Assembly (NCBI RefSeq): GCF_014191055.1
Contig: NZ_JACHWB010000010.1
Span: forward strand, 1-64,000
Direction of reading: 5' to 3'
DNA from: Microvirga lupini
Lineage (GTDB): Bacteria; Pseudomonadota; Alphaproteobacteria; Rhizobiales; Beijerinckiaceae
Length of the DNA: 64,000 nt
The notes beneath the pieces are model-generated. The model worked only from the letters and a program-made list of their open reading frames with translations. It was not told the DNA's origin and did no database searches. Below, piece after piece: positions 40,360 to 53,670 of this stretch. Within the stretch, counting starts at the first letter, position 1. Each line of letters opens with the position of its first letter. A program made the translations under genes and the position numbers.

Positions 40360-40451
40360 GTGCCGGCCTTGACGGCGGCACAGCAACCCGGATCCAGCCT
40401 TTGAAGGTGGATCTTCCCTGACTGCATGTCGCTTCAAGCGGAGGATATGCC
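40360..40451 (+). promoter_or_regulatory. ROSE-like RNA thermometer in the hsp20 leader
   Basis: Three hairpins occupy the whole 92-base leader. Hairpin I (40360-40381) pairs GTGCCG with CGGCAC. Hairpin II (40391-40413) pairs GATCCA with TGGATC plus an inner CC/GG. Hairpin III (40424-40450) pairs GCAT with ATGC and buries the ribosome-binding site GGAGGA (40440-40445). In hairpin III the 5' strand has TCGCT, matching the conserved U(U/C)GCU anti-ribosome-binding block of ROSE elements, opposite AGCGGA with a bulged G. ROSE elements melt on heating and free translation of small heat-shock genes. Confidence 0.65.
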
Positions 40452-40907
40452 ATGCGACAGTTTGATCTTGCTCCCCTGTACCGCAACACGGTCGGCTTCG
40501 ACCGTCTCTTCTCGATGCTCGACCAGATGGTCGGCGTCGATGCAGCCCCGAGCTACCCACCCTATAACATCGAGCGCACCGGCGAGAATGCCTATCGCAT
40601 CTCCATCGCGGTTGCAGGCTTCACCGATCGCGACCTGACGGTCGAGGTGAAGGAAAACACCCTTTCGGTGCGCGGTGAGCGCAAGCCTTCGGAAGAGCGC
40701 AAAGTCGACGTTCTCCACCAGGGCATCGCCGCCCGCAGCTTCGACCGGCGCTTCCAGCTGGCCGATGGCGTGCAGGTGGTGGGTGCAGCCCTCGAGAACG
40801 GCCTGCTCCACCTCGACCTCGTGCGCGAGACGCCCGAGGCCAAGAAGCCGAAGCTCATTCCGATTTCCACGAACGCTGCTCAGACCATCGAGGCAAAGGC
40901 TGCCTAA
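40452..40907 (+). CDS. Hsp20/alpha-crystallin family small heat-shock protein
   Basis: A 151-residue holdase chaperone of the IbpA type. The alpha-crystallin domain spans about residues 35-130, with YNIERTGENAYRISIAVAGF, VEVKENTLSVRGER and a C-terminal ENGLLHLDLVRE. The I-x-I anchor (LIPISTN) near the end supports oligomer formation. It carries a heat-shock-like promoter, a thermometer-like leader and its own terminator. Confidence 0.93.
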   Translation: MRQFDLAPLYRNTVGFDRLFSMLDQMVGVDAAPSYPPYNIERTGENAYRISIAVAGFTDRDLTVEVKENTLSVRGERKPSEERKVDVLHQGIAARSFDRRFQLADGVQVVGAALENGLLHLDLVRETPEAKKPKLIPISTNAAQTIEAKAA

Positions 40908-40934
40908 GGTTCTGAAGAGAGCTTAAACGAAGAG

Positions 40935-40966
40935 CGCCCCGGTCCATGCCGGGGCGATTTTTATTT
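40935..40966 (+). terminator. Intrinsic terminator after hsp20
   Basis: CGCCCCGG-6-CCGGGGCG forms a perfect 8-bp stem followed by ATTTTTATTTT. Confidence 0.88.
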
Positions 40967-41073
40967 TGAAGTCCTGGTCCTTGGTAAAATCCCGCTGGGG
41001 CTGGAGGGCTGCCCCGTGGTCAAGGGTCTCATGAGGTGACCATTCGCGCGGGAATGCGGCAGGGTTAGGGCAA

Positions 41074-42150
41074 TCACTCCGCGGCTTGGCGCGATACCCC
41101 GGAAGAGGCAATTTCCAGAAGCTTGCGGACATCCTCCTCCCTGGTGGCCCAGGAGGCGACGAGGCGGATTAGAACTTCGGTCTCCCCGACCCGCTCGGCT
41201 TCCGGGAGGCTCAGTTCGGTCCAGGGATGATAGAGGATGCCGGCCGCCTTGAGCGCCTGATCCAGGGCCTGCGGGATGATGGGGAACACCTCATTGGCCT
41301 CGGTCGGCCAGGCGAAACGCACGCCGGGCACCTGCATCAACCCCTCCGACAGGAGCTTCGCCATACGATTGGCGTGGCGGGCATTGGCGAGCCAGTGATC
41401 CTCCGCGAAATAGCCCTCGAACTGCGCCGCGACGAGGCGGCCCTTGGAGATGATCTGCCCGGCGCGCTTGGACCGGTAGTCGAGCGCCTCCGCCAGTTCG
41501 GGCTTGAACACCACGATGGCCTCGGCCATGAGGCCGCCGTTCTTGGTGGCCCCAAAGGAGAGAATGTCGATGCCCTGTTTCCAGGTCATCTCGGCCGGGG
41601 TGCAGCCGAGGGCCACCAGGGCATTGGCGAAGCGTGCGCCGTCCATGTGGAAGGACAGGCCGTGCTCACGGCAGACCTGCCCCAGAGCCGCGAGTTCATT
41701 AAGGCCGTAGACGAGGCCGCCTTCGCTCACCTGCGAGATGGAGAGCGCCTTCGGCGGCATCTGCTTCGGGGCCTTGGGCAGGCTGGTCAGATAGGCCGCC
41801 ACATCCTCTGCCCTCAGCTTGGCGCCGACGCCCGGCAATCCGGCGAGCTTGGCCCCATGCATGAAGAACTCCGGCGCCCCGCATTCATCATCGATGACGT
41901 GAGCCTCCCGATGACAGATGCAGAGGCCATAGGGCGGAACGGCCGATGAGAGGGCCAGGGCATTGGCGGCTGTCCCCGTGGTGGCGAAGAACACGGAGAT
42001 CTCACGCTCGAAGATCTCATTGAAGCGCTCTCTGACGCGCTGGGAGACCGCGTCGTTGCCGTAGGCCGCCATGGCGCCGGCATTGGCCTGCACGATGGCC
42101 TGGAGAACAGGAGCACTGGCTCCCACGATATTGTCGCTGGCGAAGTTCAT
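41074..42150 (-). CDS. Low-specificity threonine aldolase
   Basis: A PLP enzyme that cleaves threonine or allo-threonine to glycine and acetaldehyde. The 358-residue sequence shows MNFASDNIVGASAPVL at the start, FHMDGARFANALV, and the PLP lysine in SFGATKNGG. An AGGAG motif lies 7 bases before the ATG at 42150, which decides against a longer frame. It is divergent from gltB, separated by 571 bases. Confidence 0.9.
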   Translation of the reverse strand: MNFASDNIVGASAPVLQAIVQANAGAMAAYGNDAVSQRVRERFNEIFEREISVFFATTGTAANALALSSAVPPYGLCICHREAHVIDDECGAPEFFMHGAKLAGLPGVGAKLRAEDVAAYLTSLPKAPKQMPPKALSISQVSEGGLVYGLNELAALGQVCREHGLSFHMDGARFANALVALGCTPAEMTWKQGIDILSFGATKNGGLMAEAIVVFKPELAEALDYRSKRAGQIISKGRLVAAQFEGYFAEDHWLANARHANRMAKLLSEGLMQVPGVRFAWPTEANEVFPIIPQALDQALKAAGILYHPWTELSLPEAERVGETEVLIRLVASWATREEDVRKLLEIASSGVSRQAAE

Positions 42151-42340
42151 GGATGCTCTCCTAGAGCAACGGATCCCGGAGGGGAATGCCTTTTCAGGCA
42201 TGGCTCGGATGCTCCTGCGGTCGAGCCGGAGCGGGCACCCACCCGCGCTCCCGGCGACATGTCAAGAACATTGACCCATTGGTGAAGACTTGCGTCCGAG
42301 CAAGCCGAAAGCTGCTTTTGTTACATCCGCAGTCGTCAGC

Positions 42341-42369
42341 TTGTAACTTTTGTCTAAAATTCTTCTAAA
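42341..42369 (+). promoter_or_regulatory. Weak candidate promoter for the gltB leader
   Basis: TTGTAA (42341-42346) and TCTAAA (42364-42369) are separated by 17 bases inside a short AT-rich stretch. Each matches four of six consensus bases. Use would give a leader of about 345 bases. Confidence 0.3.
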
Positions 42370-42413
42370 CCCTCTTGTGCCCTGCAACAAACTCTGGCAG
42401 TTTGCAGTCATTA

Positions 42414-42662
42414 GGACAGCGATGCTGTCCCTTTTGGGGTGCCTGCACCCTGTCTTTGACGCCCTGGGGTTTTCTTGATGCTTCGCATGCCGCGAACGAA
42501 ACGAGATACCACGAAAGCCGCCCGCAAAGCGTGGGCGGGACGGGCGACTCTGGGCTGAACTCAAGCCCAAAGGATGCCCGCGAGGAGCGGGCTCCCCTGC
42601 CGGACCCACCCCTCGAAGAAGACCGAAGAAGCGGCGGGCACCCGGACGATCCGATCATCCGG
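42414..42662 (+). ncRNA. Hairpin-rich leader upstream of gltB
   Basis: The 571-base gap 42151-42721 holds no convincing gene but a row of stable hairpins: GGACAGC-3-GCTGTCC (42414-42430), GGGTG-4-CACCC (about 42438-42451), CCGCCC-9-GGGCGG (42518-42538), TGGGCT-7-AGCCCA (42551-42569), GCCCGC-5-GCGGGC (42576-42592) and CCGGA...TCCGG (42642-42662). I could not match it to a known RNA family. It may be a regulatory leader, a small RNA, or a dispersed element. Confidence 0.4.
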
Positions 42663-42721
42663 CGGGCCTCAAAGCCGCCTCAAAGAACCTTAAAGACCGC
42701 GTTCGGATGTAAGGACCTGCC

Positions 42722-47440
<4,719 letters not shown>

Positions 47441-47458
47441 GGATTAAGGGGCAAACCC

Positions 47459-48880
47459 ATGGGCAAGGTCACAGGCTTTCTCGAATACGACCGGCAAGAG
47501 CAGAAGTATCAGCTCGCCGGTGAGCGCGTGCGCCACTTCCGCGAATTCACGCTGCCCCTCGACGACAGCGATCTGAAGAAGCAGGCGGGGCGCTGCATGG
47601 ATTGCGGCATCCCGTTCTGCCACGGGCCGACAGGATGTCCGGTGCACAACCAGATCCCCGACTGGAACGATCTGGTCTGGTCCGACGATTGGGAGGAGGC
47701 TGCGCGCAACCTCCACACCACCAACAACTTCCCCGAATTCACGGGCCGCATCTGCCCCGCCCCGTGCGAGGAAGCCTGTACGCTCAACCTCGAAAACCAG
47801 CCCGTCACCATCAAGACCATCGAACAGGCCATCGCCGACAAGGCCTGGGAGATGGGCTTCATCAAGCCGGAGCCGGCCGACGTTTCGACCGGCAAGCGCG
47901 TGGCCGTGATCGGCTCAGGGCCTGCCGGCATGGCGGCTGCCCAGCAGCTCGCCCGCGCGGGTCACGAGGTGCATGTTTTCGAGCGTCAGGCGAAGCCCGG
48001 CGGCCTGCTGCGCTACGGCATCCCGGACTTCAAGATGGAGAAATACCACATCGACCGCCGCGTGAAGCAGATGGAAGCCGAAGGCGTCATCTTCCATTGC
48101 GGCGTCAATATCGGAGTCGACCGCAGCTTCGCGTCGCTTCACAACGAGTTCGACGCGGTGCTGTTCGCCGGCGGCGCGGAGGATCCGCGCAACCCGAACC
48201 TACCGGGACAGGATCTCGCCGGCGTCTATTACGCGATGCCCTACCTGACCCAGGCCAACCAGCGCGTGGGCCATGAGGAGGTTACCCAGGAGCCAATCCT
48301 TGCAGGCGGCAAGCATGTGGTGGTGATCGGCGGCGGCGACACGGCCTCCGATTGCGTCGGCACCGCGTTCCGCCAGGGTGCGCTCTCCGTGACTCAGCTC
48401 GACATCCGTCCCAAGCCGCCGGAGCGGGAGGACAAGCTCACCGTGTGGCCCTACTGGCCGACGAAGATGCGCACCTCCTCCAGCCAAGCCGAAGGCGCGG
48501 AGCGCGAGTTCCAGGCCGCGACACTCGGCGTCGTCGGCAAGAAGGGCCGCGTTTCCGGCGTGCAATGCGCCCGCGTGGACGAGAAGCGCCAGCCCATTCC
48601 AGGCAGCGAGTTCATCCTCAAGGCCGACCTCGTCTTCATCGCCATCGGCTTTGCCGGCTCGGTGAAGGAAGGCCTGCTGGAACAGTCGGGCGTGGCCATG
48701 GACCGCCGCGGCAACGTGGTGGCCGACGACAGGAGCTACAGGACCTCGAACGACAAGGTCTTCGTGGCGGGCGACATGCGCCGCGGCCAGTCGCTGGTGG
48801 TGTGGGCGATCCGCGAAGGCCGCCAGGCCGCGCGCTCCATCGACACCTTCCTGATGGGGTCCAGCACCCTGCCGGTATAG
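47459..48880 (+). CDS. gltD: Glutamate synthase small subunit
   Basis: GltD oxidises NADPH via FAD and passes electrons through 4Fe-4S clusters to GltB. The 473-residue protein has N-terminal cysteines C46, C49, C54 and C60, a second set C99, C103 and C107, then the FAD motif [20 protein letters not shown]. The NADPH motif [14 protein letters not shown] and the C-terminal [15 protein letters not shown] follow. It starts 18 bases after gltB with an AAGGGG ribosome-binding site. Confidence 0.96.
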   Translation: MGKVTGFLEYDRQEQKYQLAGERVRHFREFTLPLDDSDLKKQAGRCMDCGIPFCHGPTGCPVHNQIPDWNDLVWSDDWEEAARNLHTTNNFPEFTGRICPAPCEEACTLNLENQPVTIKTIEQAIADKAWEMGFIKPEPADVSTGKRVAVIGSGPAGMAAAQQLARAGHEVHVFERQAKPGGLLRYGIPDFKMEKYHIDRRVKQMEAEGVIFHCGVNIGVDRSFASLHNEFDAVLFAGGAEDPRNPNLPGQDLAGVYYAMPYLTQANQRVGHEEVTQEPILAGGKHVVVIGGGDTASDCVGTAFRQGALSVTQLDIRPKPPEREDKLTVWPYWPTKMRTSSSQAEGAEREFQAATLGVVGKKGRVSGVQCARVDEKRQPIPGSEFILKADLVFIAIGFAGSVKEGLLEQSGVAMDRRGNVVADDRSYRTSNDKVFVAGDMRRGQSLVVWAIREGRQAARSIDTFLMGSSTLPV

Positions 48881-48902
48881 GTGCGCGCTCTTTCATGAAA
48901 CA

Positions 48903-48940
48903 AAAAGCGGCGGCTCATCCCAGGGTGAGCCGCCGCTTTT
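48903..48940. terminator. Bidirectional terminator after gltD
   Basis: AAAAGCGGCGGCTCA and TGAGCCGCCGCTTTT form a perfect 15-bp stem with an 8-base loop, A-rich on the left and T-rich on the right. It ends gltBD and the converging gene. Confidence 0.92.
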
Positions 48941-48956
48941 GTTTCCAGAACAGTCC

Positions 48957-50210
48957 TTACGGATTCGGCCAGCGGAAATCATCCGCCCGACCGGGGCGTG
49001 AACTGGGGGCGATTCCAACCCGCAGGGCGCGCTGGACCGTATAAGCATTGTCGCCGGTCAGCTTCGGCGGAGCCGACACGAGGGTGCCTCCGGGTGCGAC
49101 GTCCTGTCGGGTCAGCGGCAGAACCGGCCCGACCAGAGGCTTCTGCGGCAGGGCGACCGGAGCGGCGGCGTCCGGCGGAGGCGGCACGGCCGCCTCGATG
49201 GTCGGCGCGGCCGATCCATCGGCAGGGGCGATCTGCGCGGGAGCGGTTGCTGTGGCCGTACTGCCCAGGCCTAGGACCCGCTTGATTTCCGTATCGGCGA
49301 AGAAGGCCACTTTCCGGGCGCCGGCCCGGGTGAAGAACACCCCTTCGTTGGTTCGAAGTTTGGTTGGATCCCCGTCCACGTCCGGGCCGATATCGGTGTA
49401 GCGGTTATCCTCGTCCACGAAGCCCGGCCAGATGTCCACATAGACCCCGCCGTTGCGCTGGACGCTCTCCTTGTAGATCTCGTTCATGGCAACGAGATCG
49501 TCGGAAATCTTGCTGTTCTTCATGGGCGGCAGGCCGATCCAGACGAAGGGGATCTTGCGCTCCTTCAGAACGCCCGTGATCGCATCGATGCGCTGCCGGT
49601 AGAGTTCTTTCCAGCGGTCGGACAGGGGCTCGACGCTCTCCTCGACGTCCCGGATCGACTGCCGGTCGTTCGTCCCCAGCATGAGGACCGCGATGGAGGT
49701 TTTCTGCCCGCCGTCGAGGGTGGCCTTGATGAAGTTGGGCCAGTCGGCGGGGTCGCTGCGAACGAGATTTGTGTCGCTTCTGACCTTGGAGACGACGGCG
49801 ACATCCTGGTCATCGCTGAAATGGGCATCGAGCCCCTGCCGGGCATAGCTTGCCAGGGCATCGCCGAACACCACCACATGGGTGCTCGGATTGACCTTCG
49901 GCTTCTCTTGCTTGGCAACGGCCGCCGGGGGAGGCGTGGACCTGCGGGGTCTCGAAACGGGCGCGCGCGCCGGCGGCGGAGGCTCTTCCTGAGCGCCGAA
50001 GAAACGCCTGAGACTGAAGCCCTGCTGCGGTTGAGCCGGCTGGACGAGCTTTCCAGGATAGTAGCCGGGCGGATAAGCCCGTGGATCCCGGTAGCCCGGC
50101 TGCTGGTAATAGCCGGACTGCGCCAAGGCCGCGTCGAACCCACCCGCCACCAGGAGCAGGGCCAGGGTCGTACGGTGAAGAATCGACGCGATTCTCATAG
50201 GCGGTTCCAT
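48957..50210 (-). CDS. DUF459 SGNH-hydrolase-like secreted protein, catalytic residues missing
   Basis: The 417-residue protein has a signal peptide (cut near residue 30), a Tyr/Pro-rich linker, an SGNH fold (about 108-312) and a Pro/Ala-rich tail. The nucleophile block reads GDALA (116-120), where active relatives have GDS, so the serine is replaced by alanine. Block III (GTND, 179-182) is intact. The last block reads TNEGVFFTRAG, with phenylalanine 292 where a catalytic histidine is expected. It is therefore a probable non-catalytic relative. It lies 30 bases after the lytic transglycosylase gene. Confidence 0.8.
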   Translation of the reverse strand: MEPPMRIASILHRTTLALLLVAGGFDAALAQSGYYQQPGYRDPRAYPPGYYPGKLVQPAQPQQGFSLRRFFGAQEEPPPPARAPVSRPRRSTPPPAAVAKQEKPKVNPSTHVVVFGDALASYARQGLDAHFSDDQDVAVVSKVRSDTNLVRSDPADWPNFIKATLDGGQKTSIAVLMLGTNDRQSIRDVEESVEPLSDRWKELYRQRIDAITGVLKERKIPFVWIGLPPMKNSKISDDLVAMNEIYKESVQRNGGVYVDIWPGFVDEDNRYTDIGPDVDGDPTKLRTNEGVFFTRAGARKVAFFADTEIKRVLGLGSTATATAPAQIAPADGSAAPTIEAAVPPPPDAAAPVALPQKPLVGPVLPLTRQDVAPGGTLVSAPPKLTGDNAYTVQRALRVGIAPSSRPGRADDFRWPNP

Positions 50211-50240
50211 TTTGGTCCGGACCGGCCTGGGGTAGAGCCG

Positions 50241-51464
50241 TCAGCGGGTCGCGCGCAGTTCGCGTAGGACAGCATAATCCGCATAGCCATCTGGGATCAA
50301 ACCACGCCGAAGCTGGAAGTTCCGCACGGCCTCCCGGGTCTTGGAGCCGAACTTGCCGTCCGTATCGCCCTCATAGAAGCCGAGACGGGCCAGGCGCTCC
50401 TGCAATTCCTGGCGCTGATCCTTGTCCAGCATGGGCTCCTTGGGCCAGGCGGCCTGGATCGGCTGCCCGCCCATGAGCCGGTCGCCGAGATGCGCCACGC
50501 CCATGGCATAGGCGTCGGACGAATTGTAGGTCTTGATCACGTCGTAGTTCTTGGTGACCAGGAAGGCCGGTCCGTTCGCTCCGCCCGGCAGGAACAGGGA
50601 AGCCTCGCCCGCCCGCGGCATAGCCTTTCCGTCGGCCCGGCGCAGGCCGAGCGTCTGCCACTGGGCGAAATTCAGCTTCAAGTAGCGGAAATCGAAGCCC
50701 TTCGGCAGCTGGACCTCGAAGCCCCAGGGGAGCCCCGGCTCCCAGCCCTGCTTGCGCAGGTAATTGGCCGTGGACGCCATGGCGTCCGGCACCGACGACC
50801 AGATGTCCCGCACGCCGTCCCGGTTGCCGTCGACGGCGTACTTCATGAAGCTCGAGGGCATGAACTGAGTCTGGCCCATGGCGCCGGCCCAGGAGCCCAG
50901 CATCTTGGAGCGGTCCACATGCTCCTGCTCCAGGATCTGGAGCGCGGTGAGCAGTTCCTCCCGGAAGAAGTCGGCGCGATAGCCCGTATAGGCCAGGGTC
51001 GACAGCGCCCGGATGGCATAGATCGAACCGGTGAAGCTGCCGTAATTGGTTTCCATGCCCCAGACGCCGAGCACCACGGCGCGCGGAACGCCATAGGTCT
51101 TCTCGACCATCCCAAGGGTCTTCGACCATTCGGCGGCCATCTCCCGGCCGCGCTTCAGGCGCTCCGTGGAGATGGATCCATTGATGTAGTCCCAGATCGG
51201 GCGGACGAACTCGGATTGCTTACGGGTGAGCGCGATGATCTTGACATCCGGCTCGACGCCCCGGAAAGCCTCGTTGAAGGTCGCCTGAGAAACGCCCCTT
51301 GCCCTGGCCTCCGGCCAGAGCCCCTGCACGAAGCGCTGGAACCCGGCCTGGGACGCTTCCTGCGCCTGAACGGAGGAGGCTCCGAGCTCCACACCAGCGG
51401 TGAGGGTCAGACCGAGAAGGAGGGCGCCGGACAGGCGGCGCACCAGGAAAAGCGGCTGGCGCAT
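50241..51464 (-). CDS. Lytic murein transglycosylase (MltB-like) with peptidoglycan-binding domain
   Basis: The enzyme cleaves peptidoglycan glycan strands with anhydro-ring formation in the periplasm. A signal peptide covers residues 1-35. The catalytic domain has Glu138 in VWGMETNYGSFTG and the family blocks MGQTQFMPSSF and WEPGLPWGFEV. A peptidoglycan-binding domain (about 345-405, LQERLARLGFYEGDTDGKFGSKTREAV) closes it. It heads a two-gene set with the DUF459 gene. Confidence 0.92.
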   Translation of the reverse strand: MRQPLFLVRRLSGALLLGLTLTAGVELGASSVQAQEASQAGFQRFVQGLWPEARARGVSQATFNEAFRGVEPDVKIIALTRKQSEFVRPIWDYINGSISTERLKRGREMAAEWSKTLGMVEKTYGVPRAVVLGVWGMETNYGSFTGSIYAIRALSTLAYTGYRADFFREELLTALQILEQEHVDRSKMLGSWAGAMGQTQFMPSSFMKYAVDGNRDGVRDIWSSVPDAMASTANYLRKQGWEPGLPWGFEVQLPKGFDFRYLKLNFAQWQTLGLRRADGKAMPRAGEASLFLPGGANGPAFLVTKNYDVIKTYNSSDAYAMGVAHLGDRLMGGQPIQAAWPKEPMLDKDQRQELQERLARLGFYEGDTDGKFGSKTREAVRNFQLRRGLIPDGYADYAVLRELRATR

Positions 51465-51519
51465 GGGAGTCGCTCACGGAAACAGGACAGGTTGTCCCGC
51501 CATTGCGACACTACGAGAG

Positions 51520-51535
51520 TTAACAGCCGGTTGAC
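51520..51535 (+). promoter_or_regulatory. CtrA-like site upstream of the lytic transglycosylase gene
   Basis: TTAA-CAGCCGG-TTGAC matches the CtrA pattern TTAA-N7-TTAAC with one substitution. It lies 55 bases before the transglycosylase start and just past the 3' end of galE. Chance occurrence is possible. Confidence 0.25.
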
Positions 51536-51557
51536 ACCTAGCCTTATAGGGAGGGTC

Positions 51558-52544
51558 CTATGCGGCTTTTCGACCCGCCAGAGCCTGCTCCCAACGCAGC
51601 GCCTGATCGACGATCGCCTCCAGATCGTCGTGCTGAGGCGTCCAGCCAAGGTCGCGGATCCGGTCGACCTTCGCCACGAGTTGGGCCGGATCGCCGGGCC
51701 GGCGCGGGCTCCGGCGAACCTCGAAATCGACACCGGACACCTTCTTGACCACATCCACGACCTCCAGCACCGAGGCGCCGTGACCGTAGCCGCAGTTCAT
51801 GACCGTGCTCTCGCCGCCGTCGCGGAGATGCTGGAGAGCCACAAGGTGGGCGCGGGCCAAGTCGTTGACCTGGATGTAGTCGCGCACGCAGGTGCCGTCC
51901 GGCGTGGCGTAATCCGTGCCGAACACATCGAGATAGGGCCGCTGGCCGAGCGCCGCTTGGGCCGCCACCTTGATGAGGTGCGTCGCCTGCGGGGTCGACT
52001 GGCCGGAGCGGCCCTTCGGGTCGGCCCCGGCAACGTTGAAGTAGCGCAGGATGGCATAGCGCAGGCCATGAGCCGTATGGGCATCCTGCAGCATCCATTC
52101 GGACATCAGCTTGCTGCGGCCGTAAGGGTTGATCGGCACGAGCGGCATGTCCTCGGTCAGCAGAGGCGCCTCCGCATTGCCGTAGACCGCTGCCGTTGAG
52201 GAAAAGACGAAGTTTTTGATGCCCTTTTGAACAGCCGTCTCGATCAGCGCCCGGGTCTTCACGGTGTTGTTGAAATAATAGCCCAGCGGGTCGGTGACGG
52301 ATTCCGGCACCACGATCCTGGCGGCGAAATGCAGGATGCTGTCGATGCGGTGCTCATCGATGAGGCTGGACACGAGGGCTTGGTCGCTCACGTCGCCGGT
52401 GACGAAGGTGGCCTCCTGCGGCACGGCCCAGCGGAAGCCCGTCGACAGGTTGTCAAGCACCACTACCGTCTCGCCCGCCTCCAGAAGCTCGAGCACCATG
52501 TGGCTGCCGATATAGCCCGCGCCGCCCGTCACCAGAACCGCCAT
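51558..52544 (-). CDS. galE: UDP-glucose 4-epimerase
   Basis: GalE interconverts UDP-glucose and UDP-galactose for cell-surface polysaccharides. The 328-residue protein has the NAD-binding GGAGYIGSH at the N-terminus, the SSTAAVYG serine/threonine motif, and the catalytic YGRSK. The ATG at 52544 is the family start. It is divergent from galU across 198 bases. Confidence 0.93.
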   Translation of the reverse strand: MAVLVTGGAGYIGSHMVLELLEAGETVVVLDNLSTGFRWAVPQEATFVTGDVSDQALVSSLIDEHRIDSILHFAARIVVPESVTDPLGYYFNNTVKTRALIETAVQKGIKNFVFSSTAAVYGNAEAPLLTEDMPLVPINPYGRSKLMSEWMLQDAHTAHGLRYAILRYFNVAGADPKGRSGQSTPQATHLIKVAAQAALGQRPYLDVFGTDYATPDGTCVRDYIQVNDLARAHLVALQHLRDGGESTVMNCGYGHGASVLEVVDVVKKVSGVDFEVRRSPRRPGDPAQLVAKVDRIRDLGWTPQHDDLEAIVDQALRWEQALAGRKAA

Positions 52545-52742
52545 GTCCTTCTCCCTGAAACTGCCTGCCCGGCAGGTTAACCACAACGCTTCAGCTTCAA
52601 TTCAGGTCCAGAGCTTCAATGAAGAAGCACGGCGATGAAACAAGCCGGGACGTAGCGCGTTATGGGTCACCGAAGCTTGACCTTTGTCGGTTTCCTTTTC
52701 CGGGTCCTGTCTTAGATTATCCCTCCACCTTTCTGCTCAATC

Positions 52743-53621
52743 ATGGCTCACTCAATGAAGCGTATCCGCAAAGCAGTCCTGCCTGTCGCCGGTCTCGGGA
52801 CCCGGTTCCTGCCCGCCACCAAGGCTGTGCCCAAGGAGATGCTGTGCGTCGTCGATCGTCCCGTCGTGCAGCACGTGGTCGATGAGGCCCGCGCCGCCGG
52901 AATCGAGCACTTCATCTTCGTGACCGGCCGCAACAAGGCCGTGATCGAGGATCATTTCGACATCGCCTACGAGCTCAACCGCACCCTCGAAGGTCGCAAC
53001 AAGACCAAGGAGCTGGAGACCCTGGCCAGGGACCAGCCCCAGGCCGGCCAGACGAGCTTCACCCGCCAGCAGGAGCCTTTAGGCTTGGGCCATGCGGTCT
53101 GGTGTGCCCGCGAGCTGGTGGGCGATGAGCCTTTCGCGGTGATCCTGCCCGATATGCTGAGCCGCGGCTCCATGGAGCAGATGATCGCGGCCTATGAGAA
53201 GCACGGTGGCAACATCATCGCCGTGGAGGAGGTGCCCGAGGACCAGACTCACCAATACGGCATCGTCTCGGTGGGCCAGGAGTTCGGCCAGACCTTCGAG
53301 ATCACCGGCATGGTGGAGAAGCCCCCGAAGGGCACGGCGCCATCCAACTACATCATCTCCGGCCGCTACATCCTGCAGCCCGAGGTCTTCGACCTGCTCT
53401 CGACCCAGGAGCGCGGCGCCGGCAACGAGATCCAGCTCACGGATTCCATGATCCGCCTCATGAAGGAGCAGCCCTTCTTCGGCATGAAGTACCAGGGGAA
53501 GACCTACGATACCGGCTCGAAGATCGGCTTCCTCATGGCCAACGTGGCCTATGCCCTGGAGCGGGAGGAGCTCTCAGTCGAGTTCCGCCGCGAGCTGGAA
53601 GCGCTGCTGCGGCAGAAGTAA
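52743..53621 (+). CDS. galU: UTP-glucose-1-phosphate uridylyltransferase
   Basis: GalU makes UDP-glucose from UTP and glucose-1-phosphate. The 292 residues include the nucleotide-binding KAVLPVAGLGTRFLPATKAVPKEML, the PLGLGHAVWCA block, and VEKPPKGTAPSNYIISGRYIL. An ATG at 52743 or 52755 is possible; neither has a clear ribosome-binding site. Together with galE and the sugar isomerase it supplies envelope sugars. Confidence 0.95.
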   Translation: MAHSMKRIRKAVLPVAGLGTRFLPATKAVPKEMLCVVDRPVVQHVVDEARAAGIEHFIFVTGRNKAVIEDHFDIAYELNRTLEGRNKTKELETLARDQPQAGQTSFTRQQEPLGLGHAVWCARELVGDEPFAVILPDMLSRGSMEQMIAAYEKHGGNIIAVEEVPEDQTHQYGIVSVGQEFGQTFEITGMVEKPPKGTAPSNYIISGRYILQPEVFDLLSTQERGAGNEIQLTDSMIRLMKEQPFFGMKYQGKTYDTGSKIGFLMANVAYALEREELSVEFRRELEALLRQK

Positions 53622-53670
53622 ACACCCCGAAGGGTTCCGCATGGCCGCCCGCCTATGCTAAAGGGCGGCC

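Noticed and set aside
42400..42700. Possible tmRNA, RNase P RNA, SRP RNA, 6S RNA or riboswitch
   Set aside because: I looked for the tRNA-like ends of tmRNA, the RNase P core motif, the SRP GGAAG loop, and B12 or glycine box motifs; none is present. 6S RNA could not be supported either.
52677..52718. Promoter for galU (TTGACC followed by TAGATT)
   Set aside because: The spacing between the two elements is about 30 bases, too long for a sigma-70 promoter.
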